DNA of 64,000 bases from Nonomuraea ceibae (GCF_019396325.1 NZ_JAHKRO010000006.1:122149-186148), one strand, 5' to 3'; positions 1 to 11,713 are shown, counted from the first letter of the stretch. Program-made: numbers and translations. The notes: a model not told the origin generated them from the letters alone.

Positions 1-867
<867 letters not shown>

Positions 868-878
868 TCAGGTGAAGG

Positions 879-2258
879 TCAGCTGTGTACCTCGACGTCC
901 CCGAGCACGCCCAGCGCGTCGGGCACGAGCACCGCGGCCGAGTAATAGGCGCTGACCAGGTAGGTGGTGATCCCCCGCTCGTCGATGCCCATCACCTTCA
1001 CGCTGAGGCCGGGCCGGTGCTCGTCGGGGACGCCGGTCTGGTGCAGGCCGACGACCCCCTGCTCGTCCTCGCCCGTGCGGATGGCCAGGATCGAGCTGGT
1101 GCCGGCCCGGCTGACCGGGATCTTGTCGCAGGGCAGGATCGGCACCCCGCGCCAGGCGGCCAGCGTGCTGCCGTCGAGCACGACGCTGTCCATGTAGACG
1201 CCGGCGGCGCTGCACTGCCGGCCGAACGCGGCGATGGCCAGCGGGTTGGCCAGGAAATAGCGGGTCTTGCGCCTGCGGCAGAGCAGGTCGTCGAGGTCGG
1301 CGGGGGTGGGCGGCCCGGTGCGGGTGGTCAGCCGCTGTCCCGGGGCGACGTTGTGGAGCAGCCCGAAGTCCGGGTTGTTGACCAGTTCGCGCTCCTGCGC
1401 CTCGCGCACCGCCTCGATCGTGAGCCTGAGCTGCTCCTCGGTCTGGTCCATCGGGCTGCTGAACAGGTCGGCGACCCTGGTGTGCATCCTGAGCACCGCC
1501 TGGGAGACGCTCAGCTCGTACTCGCGGGGGCCCGGGTCGTAGTCGACGAACGTGCCCGGCAGCACGACCTCGCCGCGGTGCCCGGACAGCAGGTCGATCG
1601 CCGCCTCGCCGTACTTGTTGGCCGGGCCGGCCGGTCGCCGCGCGAGGTGCTCGCCCAGCGACGGCCGGCGCGCGGCCAGGTCGTCCAGCGCCTGCCAGGG
1701 CAGGGCCAGCACGGCGCAGGCGGTGCGTGCCGCCAGCGTGACCTCCCACGGCGTCGATCGGCTGTCCGCACGGCTGCCGGCGTGGTCGCCGGTCGACAGC
1801 ATGCCCCGCGCGACGCTGTTGCCGTACGTGCTCGTGCACAGCTTGGCGATCTTGCCGTGGGCGAGCAGGATCAGCTCGTTCTGCGGCGATCCCTCCCTGG
1901 CGATCACCTCGCCGCGCACGTACTCGCGCTGCTCGAACATTCCGGCCAGGGACTCCAGCACGTCCCGGTCCTCGTACCCGTGCAGGAAGGGCAGCTCGGT
2001 GAGGCTCGGCGGCACCACCCGCAGCCGCGTCCCCGTATGGGAGAAGGCCACCCGGCCGCCGCCCGTCTCGTAGGTGAGGCGGCGGTTCACCCGGTAGGTG
2101 CCGGCCGCGAGCTCCACCCAGGGGAGCGCGCGCAGCAGCCAGCGCGGGGAGATCTCCCGCATGTGCGGAGCCGTCTTGGACGTCGTGGCGAGCTTGCGCG
2201 CCGCCGCCGTGTCCAGGCTCAGCCGTGCCTCCAACTCCGACAACCGAAACACCACCAA
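879..2258 (-). CDS. Family 2B encapsulin shell protein, second copy (degenerate cNMP-binding insert)
   Basis: About 459 aa with the layout of EshA-type Family 2B encapsulins: a short N-arm, the start of the HK97-like fold (residues about 35-75, YRVNRRLTY), an inserted cyclic-nucleotide-binding-like domain (about 85-205), then the rest of the HK97 fold, including the [12 protein letters not shown] helix, GLLHN, FGRQCS and the ending [18 protein letters not shown]. These proteins build virus-like protein shells. The cNMP pocket is degenerate: the segment that should read GE(L/I) is [10 protein letters not shown] and no Arg of the phosphate cassette is seen. It lies 21 nt after the other shell gene. 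Start is uncertain among TTG 2258, GTG 2255 and GTG 2252. The family call is strong; ligand loss is inferred. Confidence 0.9.
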   Translation of the reverse strand: MVVFRLSELEARLSLDTAAARKLATTSKTAPHMREISPRWLLRALPWVELAAGTYRVNRRLTYETGGGRVAFSHTGTRLRVVPPSLTELPFLHGYEDRDVLESLAGMFEQREYVRGEVIAREGSPQNELILLAHGKIAKLCTSTYGNSVARGMLSTGDHAGSRADSRSTPWEVTLAARTACAVLALPWQALDDLAARRPSLGEHLARRPAGPANKYGEAAIDLLSGHRGEVVLPGTFVDYDPGPREYELSVSQAVLRMHTRVADLFSSPMDQTEEQLRLTIEAVREAQERELVNNPDFGLLHNVAPGQRLTTRTGPPTPADLDDLLCRRRKTRYFLANPLAIAAFGRQCSAAGVYMDSVVLDGSTLAAWRGVPILPCDKIPVSRAGTSSILAIRTGEDEQGVVGLHQTGVPDEHRPGLSVKVMGIDERGITTYLVSAYYSAAVLVPDALGVLGDVEVHS

Positions 2259-2279
2259 TCCCTGGCCGGAAATGCTCTG

Positions 2280-3692
<1,413 letters not shown>

Positions 3693-3799
3693 GTGCTCCA
3701 CCAATCAGGAGAAGGTTGGACGTTACTGAGAGGAAAGTTCAGTTACGGTCGGTGACCGTCAGTGGGCAGCACGAAGCGCCCGCCGTGCCCGGGGCCGGT

Positions 3800-4849
3800 C
3801 TAGCTGTCGCGGTGCGCCAGCTCGGCTGCCAGGACGGTGAGCGCGACGCGGGCCTCGGCCTCGATGGCCGTGGCGTCGAGGACGCGGACCGCGGTGCGGA
3901 CCCGATCGTCGATCATCGACTCGACCTCGGCGAGCGCGCCGGTGTCGGTCATGATCTGGCACACCTCGGCGGCGTGCTCCTCGGTCAGGTCGGGGTTGCC
4001 GTGCCAGGCGCGCAGGTAGGCGAGCTGGGCGGGCGTGGCCCGCTGGACGGCGTGCGCGTAGAGGACGGTCTGCTTGCCCTCGCGCAGGTCGTCGAGCGCC
4101 GACTTGCCGGTCTCGCCCGACGAGCCGAACATGCCGAGCACGTCGTCACGCAGCTGGAACGCCTCGCCCAGCGGCACCCCGAACTCCGAGTAGGCGCGCA
4201 GCAGACCGGCCTCGGCCCCGGCGAGCGCGCCGCCGATCTGCAGCGGCCGCTCCACGGTGTACTTGGCCGTCTTGTAGCGGATCGTGGTCAGCGCCTGCTC
4301 GACGCTGACGCCGGCCCGGAGCTGGGCGAGGATGTCCAGATACTGGCCGCTGATGACCTCGGTGCGCATCGTGTCGAACAGGTGGTGGGCCGCCCGCAGC
4401 CGGACGGGCTCCACCCCGCACGACGACAGCAGCGTGTCGGACCAGGCGAGGCTGAGCGTGCCGAGCAGGATGCCGCCCGCCCGGCCGAACGCCTCGGCGC
4501 CGGGCCCGGAGTGCAGCCGGGCCAGGCTGCGGTGGACCGTGGCCTGGCCGCGGCGCAGATCGCTGCCGTCCATGATGTCGTCGTGGATGAGCAGGCCCGC
4601 GTGGCACAGCTCAAGGGCGGCCGCCGCGCTGATGATCTCGTCGCAGTCGTCGCCGCCGGCTCCCCGCCACCCCCAGTAGCACAGCTGCGGGCGGATGCGC
4701 TTGCCGCCGCCCAGGATGAACTCGACGAGCAACCGGTAGGCCGCCACCACGTCCGGGTCCGAGACCGGCGCCTGCCACTCGTCGAGGAAGCCGATCAGGC
4801 GGTCGTCGATCCGCGGCCCCAGCAAGTTGGGGGTGAAGCTCACCGTCAT
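3800..4849 (-). CDS. Polyprenyl (geranylgeranyl/farnesyl-type) diphosphate synthase
   Basis: A 349-aa all-alpha trans-prenyl synthase that would condense isopentenyl diphosphate onto allylic diphosphates. GGGKRIRP is at residues 48-55, the first aspartate-rich motif DDIMD at 90-94 and the second motif FQLRDDVLG at 232-239; DDxxG in place of DDxxD is common in actinobacterial members. The conserved IRYKTAKYTVERPLQIGG lies between. The first gene of the operon: AAGGAG sits 9 nt before the ATG. In Family 2B encapsulin operons this enzyme class is a recurring partner or cargo of the shell. Unlike described cargo proteins with long disordered N-terminal extensions, only about 14 residues precede the first predicted helix. 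Product chain length cannot be told from the sequence. Confidence 0.92.
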   Translation of the reverse strand: MTVSFTPNLLGPRIDDRLIGFLDEWQAPVSDPDVVAAYRLLVEFILGGGKRIRPQLCYWGWRGAGGDDCDEIISAAAALELCHAGLLIHDDIMDGSDLRRGQATVHRSLARLHSGPGAEAFGRAGGILLGTLSLAWSDTLLSSCGVEPVRLRAAHHLFDTMRTEVISGQYLDILAQLRAGVSVEQALTTIRYKTAKYTVERPLQIGGALAGAEAGLLRAYSEFGVPLGEAFQLRDDVLGMFGSSGETGKSALDDLREGKQTVLYAHAVQRATPAQLAYLRAWHGNPDLTEEHAAEVCQIMTDTGALAEVESMIDDRVRTAVRVLDATAIEAEARVALTVLAAELAHRDS

Positions 4850-4885
4850 GGTGCCGGGCTCCTTCTGTCTACCGTTCGCTACCAG

Positions 4886-4915
4886 TAGTTACTCACCGAA
4901 TACGGAGGGTGTAAA
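4886..4915 (-). promoter_or_regulatory. Candidate promoter of the encapsulin/geosmin operon
   Basis: On the minus strand TTTACA (4910-4915) and TAACTA (4886-4891) are separated by 18 nt, about 37 nt upstream of the polyprenyl synthase ATG, in a relatively AT-rich stretch. Judged by eye only. Confidence 0.35.
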
Positions 4916-5060
4916 GCATGTTTACCGGATGGAGTTTTTCCGGACTGAAGAACGCCTGGTCCGAGGGTTTGTCATGACACCTGGAGGCGATTCGCGCTCC
5001 CCGGCCTAGGGGTGCTTTGTGGGGGTATGCGGCTCGTGAAGCCGATCCTGAGGAGTTGCC

Positions 5061-6242
5061 ATGAAGGCCGTCACCTGGCACGGCAAGCGCGACGTCCGGG
5101 TCGAGGACGTCCCCGACCCGCAGATCAAGGAACCGAACGACGCCGTCATCAAGGTCACCACGACCGGCCTGTGCGGCTCCGACCTGCACCTGTACGAGGT
5201 GCTCGGGCCGTTCATGACCCAGGGCGACATCCTCGGCCACGAGCCGATGGGCATCGTCGAGGAGGTCGGCTCGCAGGTCACCACGCTCAGGCCGGGCGAC
5301 CGGGTGGTGATCCCGTTCAACATCTCCTGCGGCCACTGCCACATGTGCGGCATGGAGCTGTACGCCCAGTGCGAGACCACCCAGGTCCGCGAGCACGGCA
5401 TGGGCGCCGCGCTGTTCGGCTACACCAAGCTGTACGGCCAGGTGCCGGGCGGCCAGGCCGAGTACCTGCGGGTGCCGCAGGCCCAGTTCGGCCCGATCAA
5501 GGTGCCGAACGGGCCGCCCGACGAGCGGTTCGTCTACCTGTCGGACGTGCTGCCCACCGCCTGGCAGGCCGTCCAGTACGCGCACCTGCCCGACGGGGGC
5601 AGCCTCACGGTCTTCGGGCTCGGCCCCATCGGCCAGATGTGCGCCCGCATCGCCCGCCACCTCGGCCACCGGGTCATCGGCGTCGACGGCGTGCCCGAGC
5701 GGCTGGAGATGGCCCGCCGACACGGCGTCGAGGTCGTCGACGCGAGCGAGACCACCGACGTGCCGGAGGCGGTCAGGCAGCTCACCTCGGGGCGCGGCAC
5801 CGACTCGGTGATCGACGCCGTCGGCATGGAGGCGCACGGCTCGCCCGCCGCCAAGCTGGCCCAGACGATGACGGGCGCGCTGCCCGACGCGCTGGCCGCC
5901 CAGCTCATGAGCCACGCGGGCGTGGACCGCCTCGCCGCACTCAACCAGGCCATCGACACCGTACGGCGCGGCGGCGTGATCTCCGTCATCGGCGTCTACG
6001 GCGGTATGACCGACCCGATGCCGATGCTGCGCATGTTCGACAAGGGCATCTCGCTGCGGATGGGCCAGGCGCACGTCAGGCGGTGGGTCGGCGCGCTGAT
6101 GCCGCTGGTCACCGACGACGCCGATCCGCTCGGCGTGATGGACCTGGCCACGCACCGGGTCCCGTTGCAGCGGGCGCCGGAGGCGTACGAGATGTTCCAG
6201 AAGAAGCGGGACGGCGCGATCAAGGTGCTGATCGAACCCTGA
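5061..6242 (+). CDS. Zinc-dependent alcohol dehydrogenase (formaldehyde dehydrogenase-like MDR)
   Basis: 393 aa, medium-chain dehydrogenase/reductase. It has GLCGSDLHLY (catalytic zinc Cys), GHEPMGIVEEVG, and a structural-zinc-like cluster CGHCHMCGMELYAQC. The Rossmann segment FGLGPIGQMCARIA follows, and the C-terminal part (AQTMTGALPDALAAQ insertion) resembles glutathione-independent formaldehyde dehydrogenase-like enzymes. GAGGAG is 5 nt before the ATG. It is divergent from the encapsulin operon and probably co-transcribed with the epimerase gene 42 nt downstream. The substrate is unknown; oxidation of a small alcohol or aldehyde is the family expectation. Confidence 0.88.
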   Translation: MKAVTWHGKRDVRVEDVPDPQIKEPNDAVIKVTTTGLCGSDLHLYEVLGPFMTQGDILGHEPMGIVEEVGSQVTTLRPGDRVVIPFNISCGHCHMCGMELYAQCETTQVREHGMGAALFGYTKLYGQVPGGQAEYLRVPQAQFGPIKVPNGPPDERFVYLSDVLPTAWQAVQYAHLPDGGSLTVFGLGPIGQMCARIARHLGHRVIGVDGVPERLEMARRHGVEVVDASETTDVPEAVRQLTSGRGTDSVIDAVGMEAHGSPAAKLAQTMTGALPDALAAQLMSHAGVDRLAALNQAIDTVRRGGVISVIGVYGGMTDPMPMLRMFDKGISLRMGQAHVRRWVGALMPLVTDDADPLGVMDLATHRVPLQRAPEAYEMFQKKRDGAIKVLIEP

Positions 6243-6284
6243 CCAGCGCGTTTCGTCCCTTTCTGACGGGGCAGGCGGTGCGCC

Positions 6285-7337
6285 ATGAGAGTCGTGGTGG
6301 TGGGTGCGACGGGCAACGTCGGCACGAGCGTGATCCGGGCCCTGGAAGCCGACGAGAGCGTGACGTCCATCGTCGGCGTCGCCCGCAGGCTGCCCGGCTG
6401 GCGTCCCGGCCGCACCGAATGGGTCAAGGCGGACGTCGTCACCAGCGATCTCGCGCAGATCTTCGACGGCGCCGCCGCGGTCGTGCACCTGGCCTGGCTG
6501 TTCCAGCCGACCCGCGACGCCACCGCGACCTGGCGGGCCAACGTGCTCGGCAGCATGCGGGTCTTCCAGGCCGTCGCCCAGGCGGGCGTGCCCGCGCTGG
6601 TCCACGCCTCATCCGTCGGCGCGTACTCGCCCGGCCCGAAGGAGGTGCGGGTCGACGAGACCTGGCCCACCCACGGCTACCCGGGGGCCGCGTACGGGCG
6701 CGAGAAGGCGTACGTGGAGCGGGTGCTGGACGTGTTCGAGCACGACAACCCGGGCGTCCGGGTGGTGCGGATGCGGCCGGGCTTCATCTTCCAGCGGCAG
6801 GCGGCGACCGAGCAGCGCAGGCTGTTCGCCGGGCCGCTGCTGCCGCGCAGGCTGGTCAGGGCGGGCCGGATCCCGTTCGTGCCCGACATCCCCGGGCTCA
6901 AGATGCAGATCCTGCACGCCGACGACGCCGCCGAGGCCTACCGCCTGGCCGTCACCAAGCCCGTCACCGGCGCGTTCAACCTGGCCGCCGAGCCGGTGCT
7001 CGGCCCGGCCGAGCTCGCCGAGCTGCTCGGCGCCAGGACCGTGCCGATCCCGGCCGGGGTCGCGCGGGCCGCCGTCGCCGCCGGCTGGCACCTGCGGCTC
7101 ATCCCCGCCGCGCCCGGCCTGCTGGAGCTGGCGCTGCGCATCCCGCTGATGAACGTGGACCGCGCCCGCCACGTGCTCGGCTGGACGCCCAGGCACTCGG
7201 CGCCCGACGCGATCAAGGCGCTGCTGGAGGGCCTGCACGACGGCGCCGGCATGGACACCGCGCCGCTCGCCCCCGACAGCGCGCCGAGGCGGCTGCGTGA
7301 GTTCGCCACCGGGATCGGCGGGCGGTCGAAGGTGTGA
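6285..7337 (+). CDS. NAD-dependent epimerase/dehydratase family protein (extended SDR)
   Basis: 350 aa. The N terminus holds the nucleotide-binding motif VVVGATGNVGTSV (TGxxGxxG type), followed by HASSVGAYSPG and YGREKAYVE, which carries the catalytic Tyr-x3-Lys of SDR enzymes. A hydrophobic helix-rich C-terminal part (about residues 255-290) is typical of actinobacterial sugar-epimerase-like SDRs of unknown substrate. It follows the alcohol dehydrogenase by 42 nt on the same strand, suggesting an operon. No neighbour identifies a substrate. Confidence 0.85.
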   Translation: MRVVVVGATGNVGTSVIRALEADESVTSIVGVARRLPGWRPGRTEWVKADVVTSDLAQIFDGAAAVVHLAWLFQPTRDATATWRANVLGSMRVFQAVAQAGVPALVHASSVGAYSPGPKEVRVDETWPTHGYPGAAYGREKAYVERVLDVFEHDNPGVRVVRMRPGFIFQRQAATEQRRLFAGPLLPRRLVRAGRIPFVPDIPGLKMQILHADDAAEAYRLAVTKPVTGAFNLAAEPVLGPAELAELLGARTVPIPAGVARAAVAAGWHLRLIPAAPGLLELALRIPLMNVDRARHVLGWTPRHSAPDAIKALLEGLHDGAGMDTAPLAPDSAPRRLREFATGIGGRSKV

Positions 7338-7425
7338 AGCCCGGCTGTCAGGGCAGTGGGGAGCCTTGTGAGGTCCAGAAGCGCGGCCCGCCGATGACGA
7401 GGAACGTCGCTAGGAAGCTGCTGCC

Positions 7426-7890
7426 ATGCGCACGCTCATGACCCAGCCCATCAGCCGCCGGGAGGTCACCGGAATCCGGCAGGCCGTCGCCCGGCACGCA
7501 TCAGGGGCCGGACTGGCCGGCCCGAGGCTTGAGGACTTCGTCCTCGCCGTTCACGAGAGCGTCATCAACGTCGTGACGCACGCCGGCGGGCACGGCACGC
7601 TCAGACTGTGGACGGCCGACGGCGTCCTGCGCGCCCAGACCGCGGACCGGGGCTCCGGCATCCCCAACGGCTACGTCGAGGGCCGTCACCGCCCGCCCGA
7701 CACCTCTGGCACCGGCCGCGGCATCTTCCTGATCAAACGGCTGTGCGACGACGCCGACTTCCACACCGGTCCCTGCGGAACCGTCGTCGATCTCGCCATG
7801 CGCCTGCCCCGGCGCCCGTGCGCGTCCCGCCCCCGGATGAGGCGCATCCGCGTCGGCACCGACAGCCACCGCATGCGCTTCACCGCCTGA
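7426..7890 (+). CDS. ATP-binding (HATPase_c_2) anti-sigma-factor-like regulatory protein
   Basis: 154 aa. The N-box-like segment LAVHESVINVVTHAGG and the G-boxes DRGSGIP and GTGRGIFLIKRLCDDADF mark the GHKL kinase fold of SpoIIAB/RsbW-type anti-sigma kinases, which are abundant in actinomycetes. A basic tail (PRRPCASRPRMRRIRVG) extends past the domain. TAGGAAG lies 9 nt before the ATG. No anti-anti-sigma gene is adjacent; the nearest STAS gene is about 20 kb away at 27.7 kb, so its partner cannot be assigned. Confidence 0.85.
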   Translation: MRTLMTQPISRREVTGIRQAVARHASGAGLAGPRLEDFVLAVHESVINVVTHAGGHGTLRLWTADGVLRAQTADRGSGIPNGYVEGRHRPPDTSGTGRGIFLIKRLCDDADFHTGPCGTVVDLAMRLPRRPCASRPRMRRIRVGTDSHRMRFTA

Positions 7891-7979
7891 CATTTCACCG
7901 CCCGACACGGCCGGAAGCCCGGCCTCCCCGGAAGGTAGGCTGCCAAGCAGGTGGCCCGAGCTCGTAAGGGGATGGTGTC

Positions 7980-8885
7980 GTGACCGGTGGAGTGAGCACT
8001 GCCCCGCCCGAGATGTCCCACCCGGTGCGGCGGATCGGGCGGCGCGAGTTCGACTTCCGGCGACAGGTGGCGATCATGGCGATCGTCAACCGCACCCCCA
8101 ACTCCTTCCACGACCAGGGCCGGACCTTCGCCCTCGAACGGGCCGTCGAGGCGGCGTCGCGAGCGGTCGAGCAGGGCGCCGACTGGGTCGACATCGGCGG
8201 GTTCGCCTTCAGCGCCGCCCAGGCCGAGATCGGCGTCGAGGAGGAGATCGACCGCGTCGTGCCGGTGATCTCCGAGGTGCGGCGCGTCACCGACGCCGTG
8301 ATCAGCGTCGACACCCACCGCGCGGCCGTCGCCGAGGCCGCGATCGCCGCGGGCGCCGACGTGCTCAACGACACCAACGGGCTGCGCGAGCCCGGCATCG
8401 CCGAGGTCGCCGCCCGCACCGGCGTCACCGTGGTCGTCACCCACAGCCTGGGCGGGCCGGGGCGCCGGGTGTTCAGGCCCGACTACGCCGACATCGTCAC
8501 CGACGTCACCGCCTACCTGCGCGAGCGGGTGGAGGCCGCGCTGGCGGCGGGGATCGCCCCCGACCGCATCGTCATCGACCCGGGCCACGACCTCAACAAG
8601 AACACCTACCACTCGCTGGAGCTGATGCGCCGGCTGGACGAGGTCGCCGCCGTCGGCTACCCGCTGCTGGTGGCGCTGTCCAACAAGGACTTCATCGGGG
8701 AGAGCATCGGCCGCCCGCAGGGGGAGCGGACCGAGGGCACCATCGCCGCCAACGTGATGGCGATCCTGCGCGGGGCGCGGATCGTCCGGGTGCACGACGT
8801 GCCCGCGACCGTGGCGTCCGTGCGGATGACCGAGGCGATGCTGGGCTGGCGGCAGCCCGCCGCCCCGCACCACAACCTCGCGTAG
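7980..8885 (+). CDS. Dihydropteroate synthase paralogue (FolP2-like)
   Basis: 301 aa TIM-barrel of the pterin-binding family. Recognisable blocks are IMAIVNRTPNSF, DWVDIGG, VISVDTHRA, VLNDTNGL, VIDPGHDLNKNTY, ALSNKDFIGE and RIVRVHDV. Several canonical DHPS signatures are changed: the usual FSDGG is FHDQG, GGESTRPG is GGFAFSAA, and the sulfa-binding SRK is SNK. This matches the second, non-folate-essential DHPS paralogue class of actinobacteria better than the true FolP. It does not sit with folate genes. Start GTG 7980; GTG 7992 is possible. Confidence 0.82.
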   Translation: MTGGVSTAPPEMSHPVRRIGRREFDFRRQVAIMAIVNRTPNSFHDQGRTFALERAVEAASRAVEQGADWVDIGGFAFSAAQAEIGVEEEIDRVVPVISEVRRVTDAVISVDTHRAAVAEAAIAAGADVLNDTNGLREPGIAEVAARTGVTVVVTHSLGGPGRRVFRPDYADIVTDVTAYLRERVEAALAAGIAPDRIVIDPGHDLNKNTYHSLELMRRLDEVAAVGYPLLVALSNKDFIGESIGRPQGERTEGTIAANVMAILRGARIVRVHDVPATVASVRMTEAMLGWRQPAAPHHNLA

Positions 8886-8901
8886 GGAGAAGGGACCAGG
8901 G

Positions 8902-9300
8902 GTGACCGAGCGCAAGCCGGGCGGGATGCAGTTCGAGAGCTGGGTGGACCGGCAGATCAGGGAAGCCCAGGAACGCGGCGAGTTCGACGACCTGCCGGGC
9001 GCCGGCAAGCCGCTCCCCGGGGCCGACAAGCCGTACGACGAGCACTGGTGGATCAAGCAGAAGCTGGAGAGCGAGGGGCTGTCGATGCCGCTCCCGCCGA
9101 GCCTGCAACTGCGCAAGGACGCCGAACAGGCGCTCGCGGCCGCCGCCGAGGCCAGGTCCGAGGGGGAGGTCCGGCTGATCGTCGACGAGATCAACGACCG
9201 GATCCGCGAGGCCATCAGGACCGGGCTGTCCGGCCCGCCGCACAACCTCGTCCCGTACGACGTCGAGCGGATCGTGTCGGAGTGGCGCAGCAGGGGCTGA
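8902..9300 (+). CDS. DUF1992 family protein (DnaJ subfamily C28-like conserved domain)
   Basis: 132 aa. The segment GMQFESWVDRQIREAQERG, then FDDLPGAGKPL, and later HWWIKQKLE and VDEINDRIREA is the diagnostic pattern of DUF1992. No J-domain is present. It is 16 nt downstream of the DHPS-like gene and likely in the same transcript, which ends at the strong hairpin just after it. Function unknown; the family call is firm. Confidence 0.88.
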   Translation: MTERKPGGMQFESWVDRQIREAQERGEFDDLPGAGKPLPGADKPYDEHWWIKQKLESEGLSMPLPPSLQLRKDAEQALAAAAEARSEGEVRLIVDEINDRIREAIRTGLSGPPHNLVPYDVERIVSEWRSRG

Positions 9301-9309
9301 CACATGGTT

Positions 9310-9352
9310 ACAGGGCCCAGGCCGGGGGTTGATCCGGCGGCCTGGGCCCTGT
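9310..9352. terminator. Bidirectional hairpin terminator
   Basis: A perfect 14-bp inverted repeat: ACAGGGCCCAGGCC at 9310-9323 pairs with GGCCTGGGCCCTGT at 9339-9352 around a 15-nt loop. It stands between two convergent genes (DUF1992 ending at 9300 and the GH6 gene ending at 9362). There is no U-tract, as is usual in actinomycetes. Confidence 0.8.
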
Positions 9353-9361
9353 GATCAGGGG

Positions 9362-11713
9362 TTAGGACAGCGGCGGGTAGGCGTTCTGCACGAGCTGGCG
9401 GAACTGGGCCGAGAACCACTGGCCGGAGATCGGCGCGTCAGCGAGCGCGCCGGACATGTTGTGACCGTTGAGGTCGTTGCCGGTGTAGGTCGGGTCGCAC
9501 ATCCGGTCGAACCTCTTGCCCTCGGTGTTCGGGATCTCCTTGCTGGAGCCGTCCGACTCGCCCGGAGGCTTGATCCACACGTAGGCGTCGAAGCCCGGCT
9601 CGGGGTTGGCCGTCGGCCGCATCCCGATGCCCGCGCCGCTCTGGTTGCACCAGTTGCCGGCGTGCAGGCGGCGGTCGACGCGCGACTCGTTGACGAAGGT
9701 GTCCACGTTGGTCGCGGTGCTCGGGCCGGACGGGCGGGCGCTGCCGCCCCAGCCGTTGCGCGAGGTGTCGACGAGCATGCCGAGCCCGGAGCGGAAGCCC
9801 TTGGCGATCAGGGCGTTGCGCAGGGCGGTGGCGAAGGTGTGCTCGTCGACGTAGTAGTTCCAGTCGACCCACTTGGACTGGCGGACCGTGGTGCCGTTCA
9901 CCGTCGTGTTGATGGTGAAGTGCGGCTCCTTGAGCGCGGAGTAGTTGGCGGTGTTGACGATGAAGCCGTCCACGCTGTCCACGCCCGCCGCGGTGCCGGT
10001 GACGGTGCGGTGGAACAGGTCGACCGACGGCTGGAAGTTCGAGTCCCAGCCGAGCCAGGCGTGGTGGGCGGCGTCGACGTAGGTGTAGACGTTGGTGATC
10101 GCGTGCAGCTTGTCGAGCGCGTAGCGGACGCCGTCGACGTAGCCGCCGGGGCCGTTGGCCTCGCGGCAGTCGGCGAAGGTGTTGATGTTGGTCACCAGGT
10201 TGGGCAGCGAGTCGGGCTCGATGATCGTGACGATGCGCAGGTTGGCGTACTGCGGGTCGTCGAGGATGTCGGCGATCGGGTCGATGTACTCGGCCTTGTA
10301 GCGGTTGAAGCCGTTCTCGGAGATGCGGAGCTCGCCGTTGGAGGCCAGGGCGGAGCAGTCGCGGTTGGGCAGGTTGTAGACGACGACCTGGATGGTCAGC
10401 GGCGTGGCGCCGTTGGCGGCGTCCTGCCGCACGGCCTCGTCCATGTGCTCACGCAGGCCCAGGGCGTCGCCGGGGCCCTCGATGGCGGCGATGCGGTCCA
10501 TCCACACGGCGGTCGAGGTGTTGGCGATGGCGGCGCCGCCCGGCTCGGCGGCGGCCTTCGTCGACCAGCTCGGGTTGACGTAGCCGGTGGCTCCGGCGTA
10601 CGGGTTCTCGACGTGGACGGGGGTGGTGTCGCCGTCGTCGTCGGCCTCGGTGGCGGTGACCGTGCGGGAGGTCAGGCCGGTGGAGGCGACGGTGAACGTC
10701 CGGGTGCCGTTGACCTCGTCGGAGTCCTGGGCGGCGGCCAGGGTCACGGTCTGCGGCGTGCTCCAGTTGGCCGTGCTGAACGACAGGGAGGCGCCGGAGC
10801 TCACGGTGAGGTCGGCGTCGCCGCTGCCGGCCGTCGTGGTGACGGTGACGCCGGAGGACGGCTGGGTGGCCAGGCGGACGGTGTAGGCGCCGGTGGCGCC
10901 CTCGGGGACGGTCACGGACGTCGGGGTGACGATGAGCGACTGCTCCTGGGTGCTGTCGTCGTCGACCTCGGTGGCGTTGACCGTGGTCGAGGTGACGCCG
11001 GTGCCGCCGACGGTGAAGACCGCGGTGCCCGCCGTCGTGTCGGCGTCCTGCGCGGCGGCCAGGGTGACCGTCTGCGCGGTGTTCCAGTTCGACGGGGTGA
11101 AGGTGAGCGAGGCGCCGGAGGTGACGCTCAGGTCGGCGTCGCCGCTGGTCCGCGAGGTGCTGACGGTCACGTTCGAGGAGGGGGCGGCCGACAGCTTGGC
11201 GGTGAAGGTGGCGGTGCCGCCCTCGTTGACGGCGACGGAGCTGGCGGAGGTGACGACCGCGGGGGTCTCACCGCCGGGGCCGCCGCAGGTGGTGCCGTTC
11301 ACGGTGAACGTGGTCGGGTTGGGGTTGGTGCCGGACCAGGTGCCGTTGAAGCCGATGGTGGTGCTGGCCCCGGTGGCGAGGGCGCCGTTCCACGGCATGT
11401 TCTTGGCGGTGACCCGGGTGCCCGACTGGCTGATCTCCGCGCCCCACCCGCTGGGGGTGTACTTCTGGGTGGTGGTGGGGAAGTCGAAGGCCAGCGTCCA
11501 GCCGTTGAGGGGGTCGCCCAGGTTCTTCAGCGTGAGGTTCGCGGTGAAACCTCCCTGACCAGGGCTGGATGTCCACGAGTTGGGGGTGTACACGACGTCG
11601 CAGGAGACCGCGGCGTGGGCGGCGGTCGTCTGCCCGGCGACGAGACCGGCGGCCGCGACACAGGTGGCTGTCGCGGTGACGGCCCATCTCCGAAGGCCGC
11701 GTAGGAGTTTCAC
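9362..11713 (-). CDS. GH6 cellobiohydrolase with N-terminal CBM2 (Cel6B-type exocellulase)
   Basis: 783 aa secreted cellulase. Signal peptide about 1-34 (TAAHA before AVSCD); CBM2 about 37-143; two Calx-beta-like repeats about 150-255 and 256-360, each ending in acidic VDDD/ADDD; GH6 domain about 363-783. Both GH6 signatures are present: VVVYNLPNRDCSALASNG (Asp452) and IIEPDSLPN (Asp501). The domain opening HVENPYAGATGYVNP resembles Thermobifida-type exo-acting Cel6B, so non-reducing-end cellobiohydrolase activity is expected. The GTG start has AGGAGA 9 nt upstream. It is divergent from the GH48 gene, with a CebR-type operator at its promoter. Confidence 0.94.
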   Translation of the reverse strand: MKLLRGLRRWAVTATATCVAAAGLVAGQTTAAHAAVSCDVVYTPNSWTSSPGQGGFTANLTLKNLGDPLNGWTLAFDFPTTTQKYTPSGWGAEISQSGTRVTAKNMPWNGALATGASTTIGFNGTWSGTNPNPTTFTVNGTTCGGPGGETPAVVTSASSVAVNEGGTATFTAKLSAAPSSNVTVSTSRTSGDADLSVTSGASLTFTPSNWNTAQTVTLAAAQDADTTAGTAVFTVGGTGVTSTTVNATEVDDDSTQEQSLIVTPTSVTVPEGATGAYTVRLATQPSSGVTVTTTAGSGDADLTVSSGASLSFSTANWSTPQTVTLAAAQDSDEVNGTRTFTVASTGLTSRTVTATEADDDGDTTPVHVENPYAGATGYVNPSWSTKAAAEPGGAAIANTSTAVWMDRIAAIEGPGDALGLREHMDEAVRQDAANGATPLTIQVVVYNLPNRDCSALASNGELRISENGFNRYKAEYIDPIADILDDPQYANLRIVTIIEPDSLPNLVTNINTFADCREANGPGGYVDGVRYALDKLHAITNVYTYVDAAHHAWLGWDSNFQPSVDLFHRTVTGTAAGVDSVDGFIVNTANYSALKEPHFTINTTVNGTTVRQSKWVDWNYYVDEHTFATALRNALIAKGFRSGLGMLVDTSRNGWGGSARPSGPSTATNVDTFVNESRVDRRLHAGNWCNQSGAGIGMRPTANPEPGFDAYVWIKPPGESDGSSKEIPNTEGKRFDRMCDPTYTGNDLNGHNMSGALADAPISGQWFSAQFRQLVQNAYPPLS

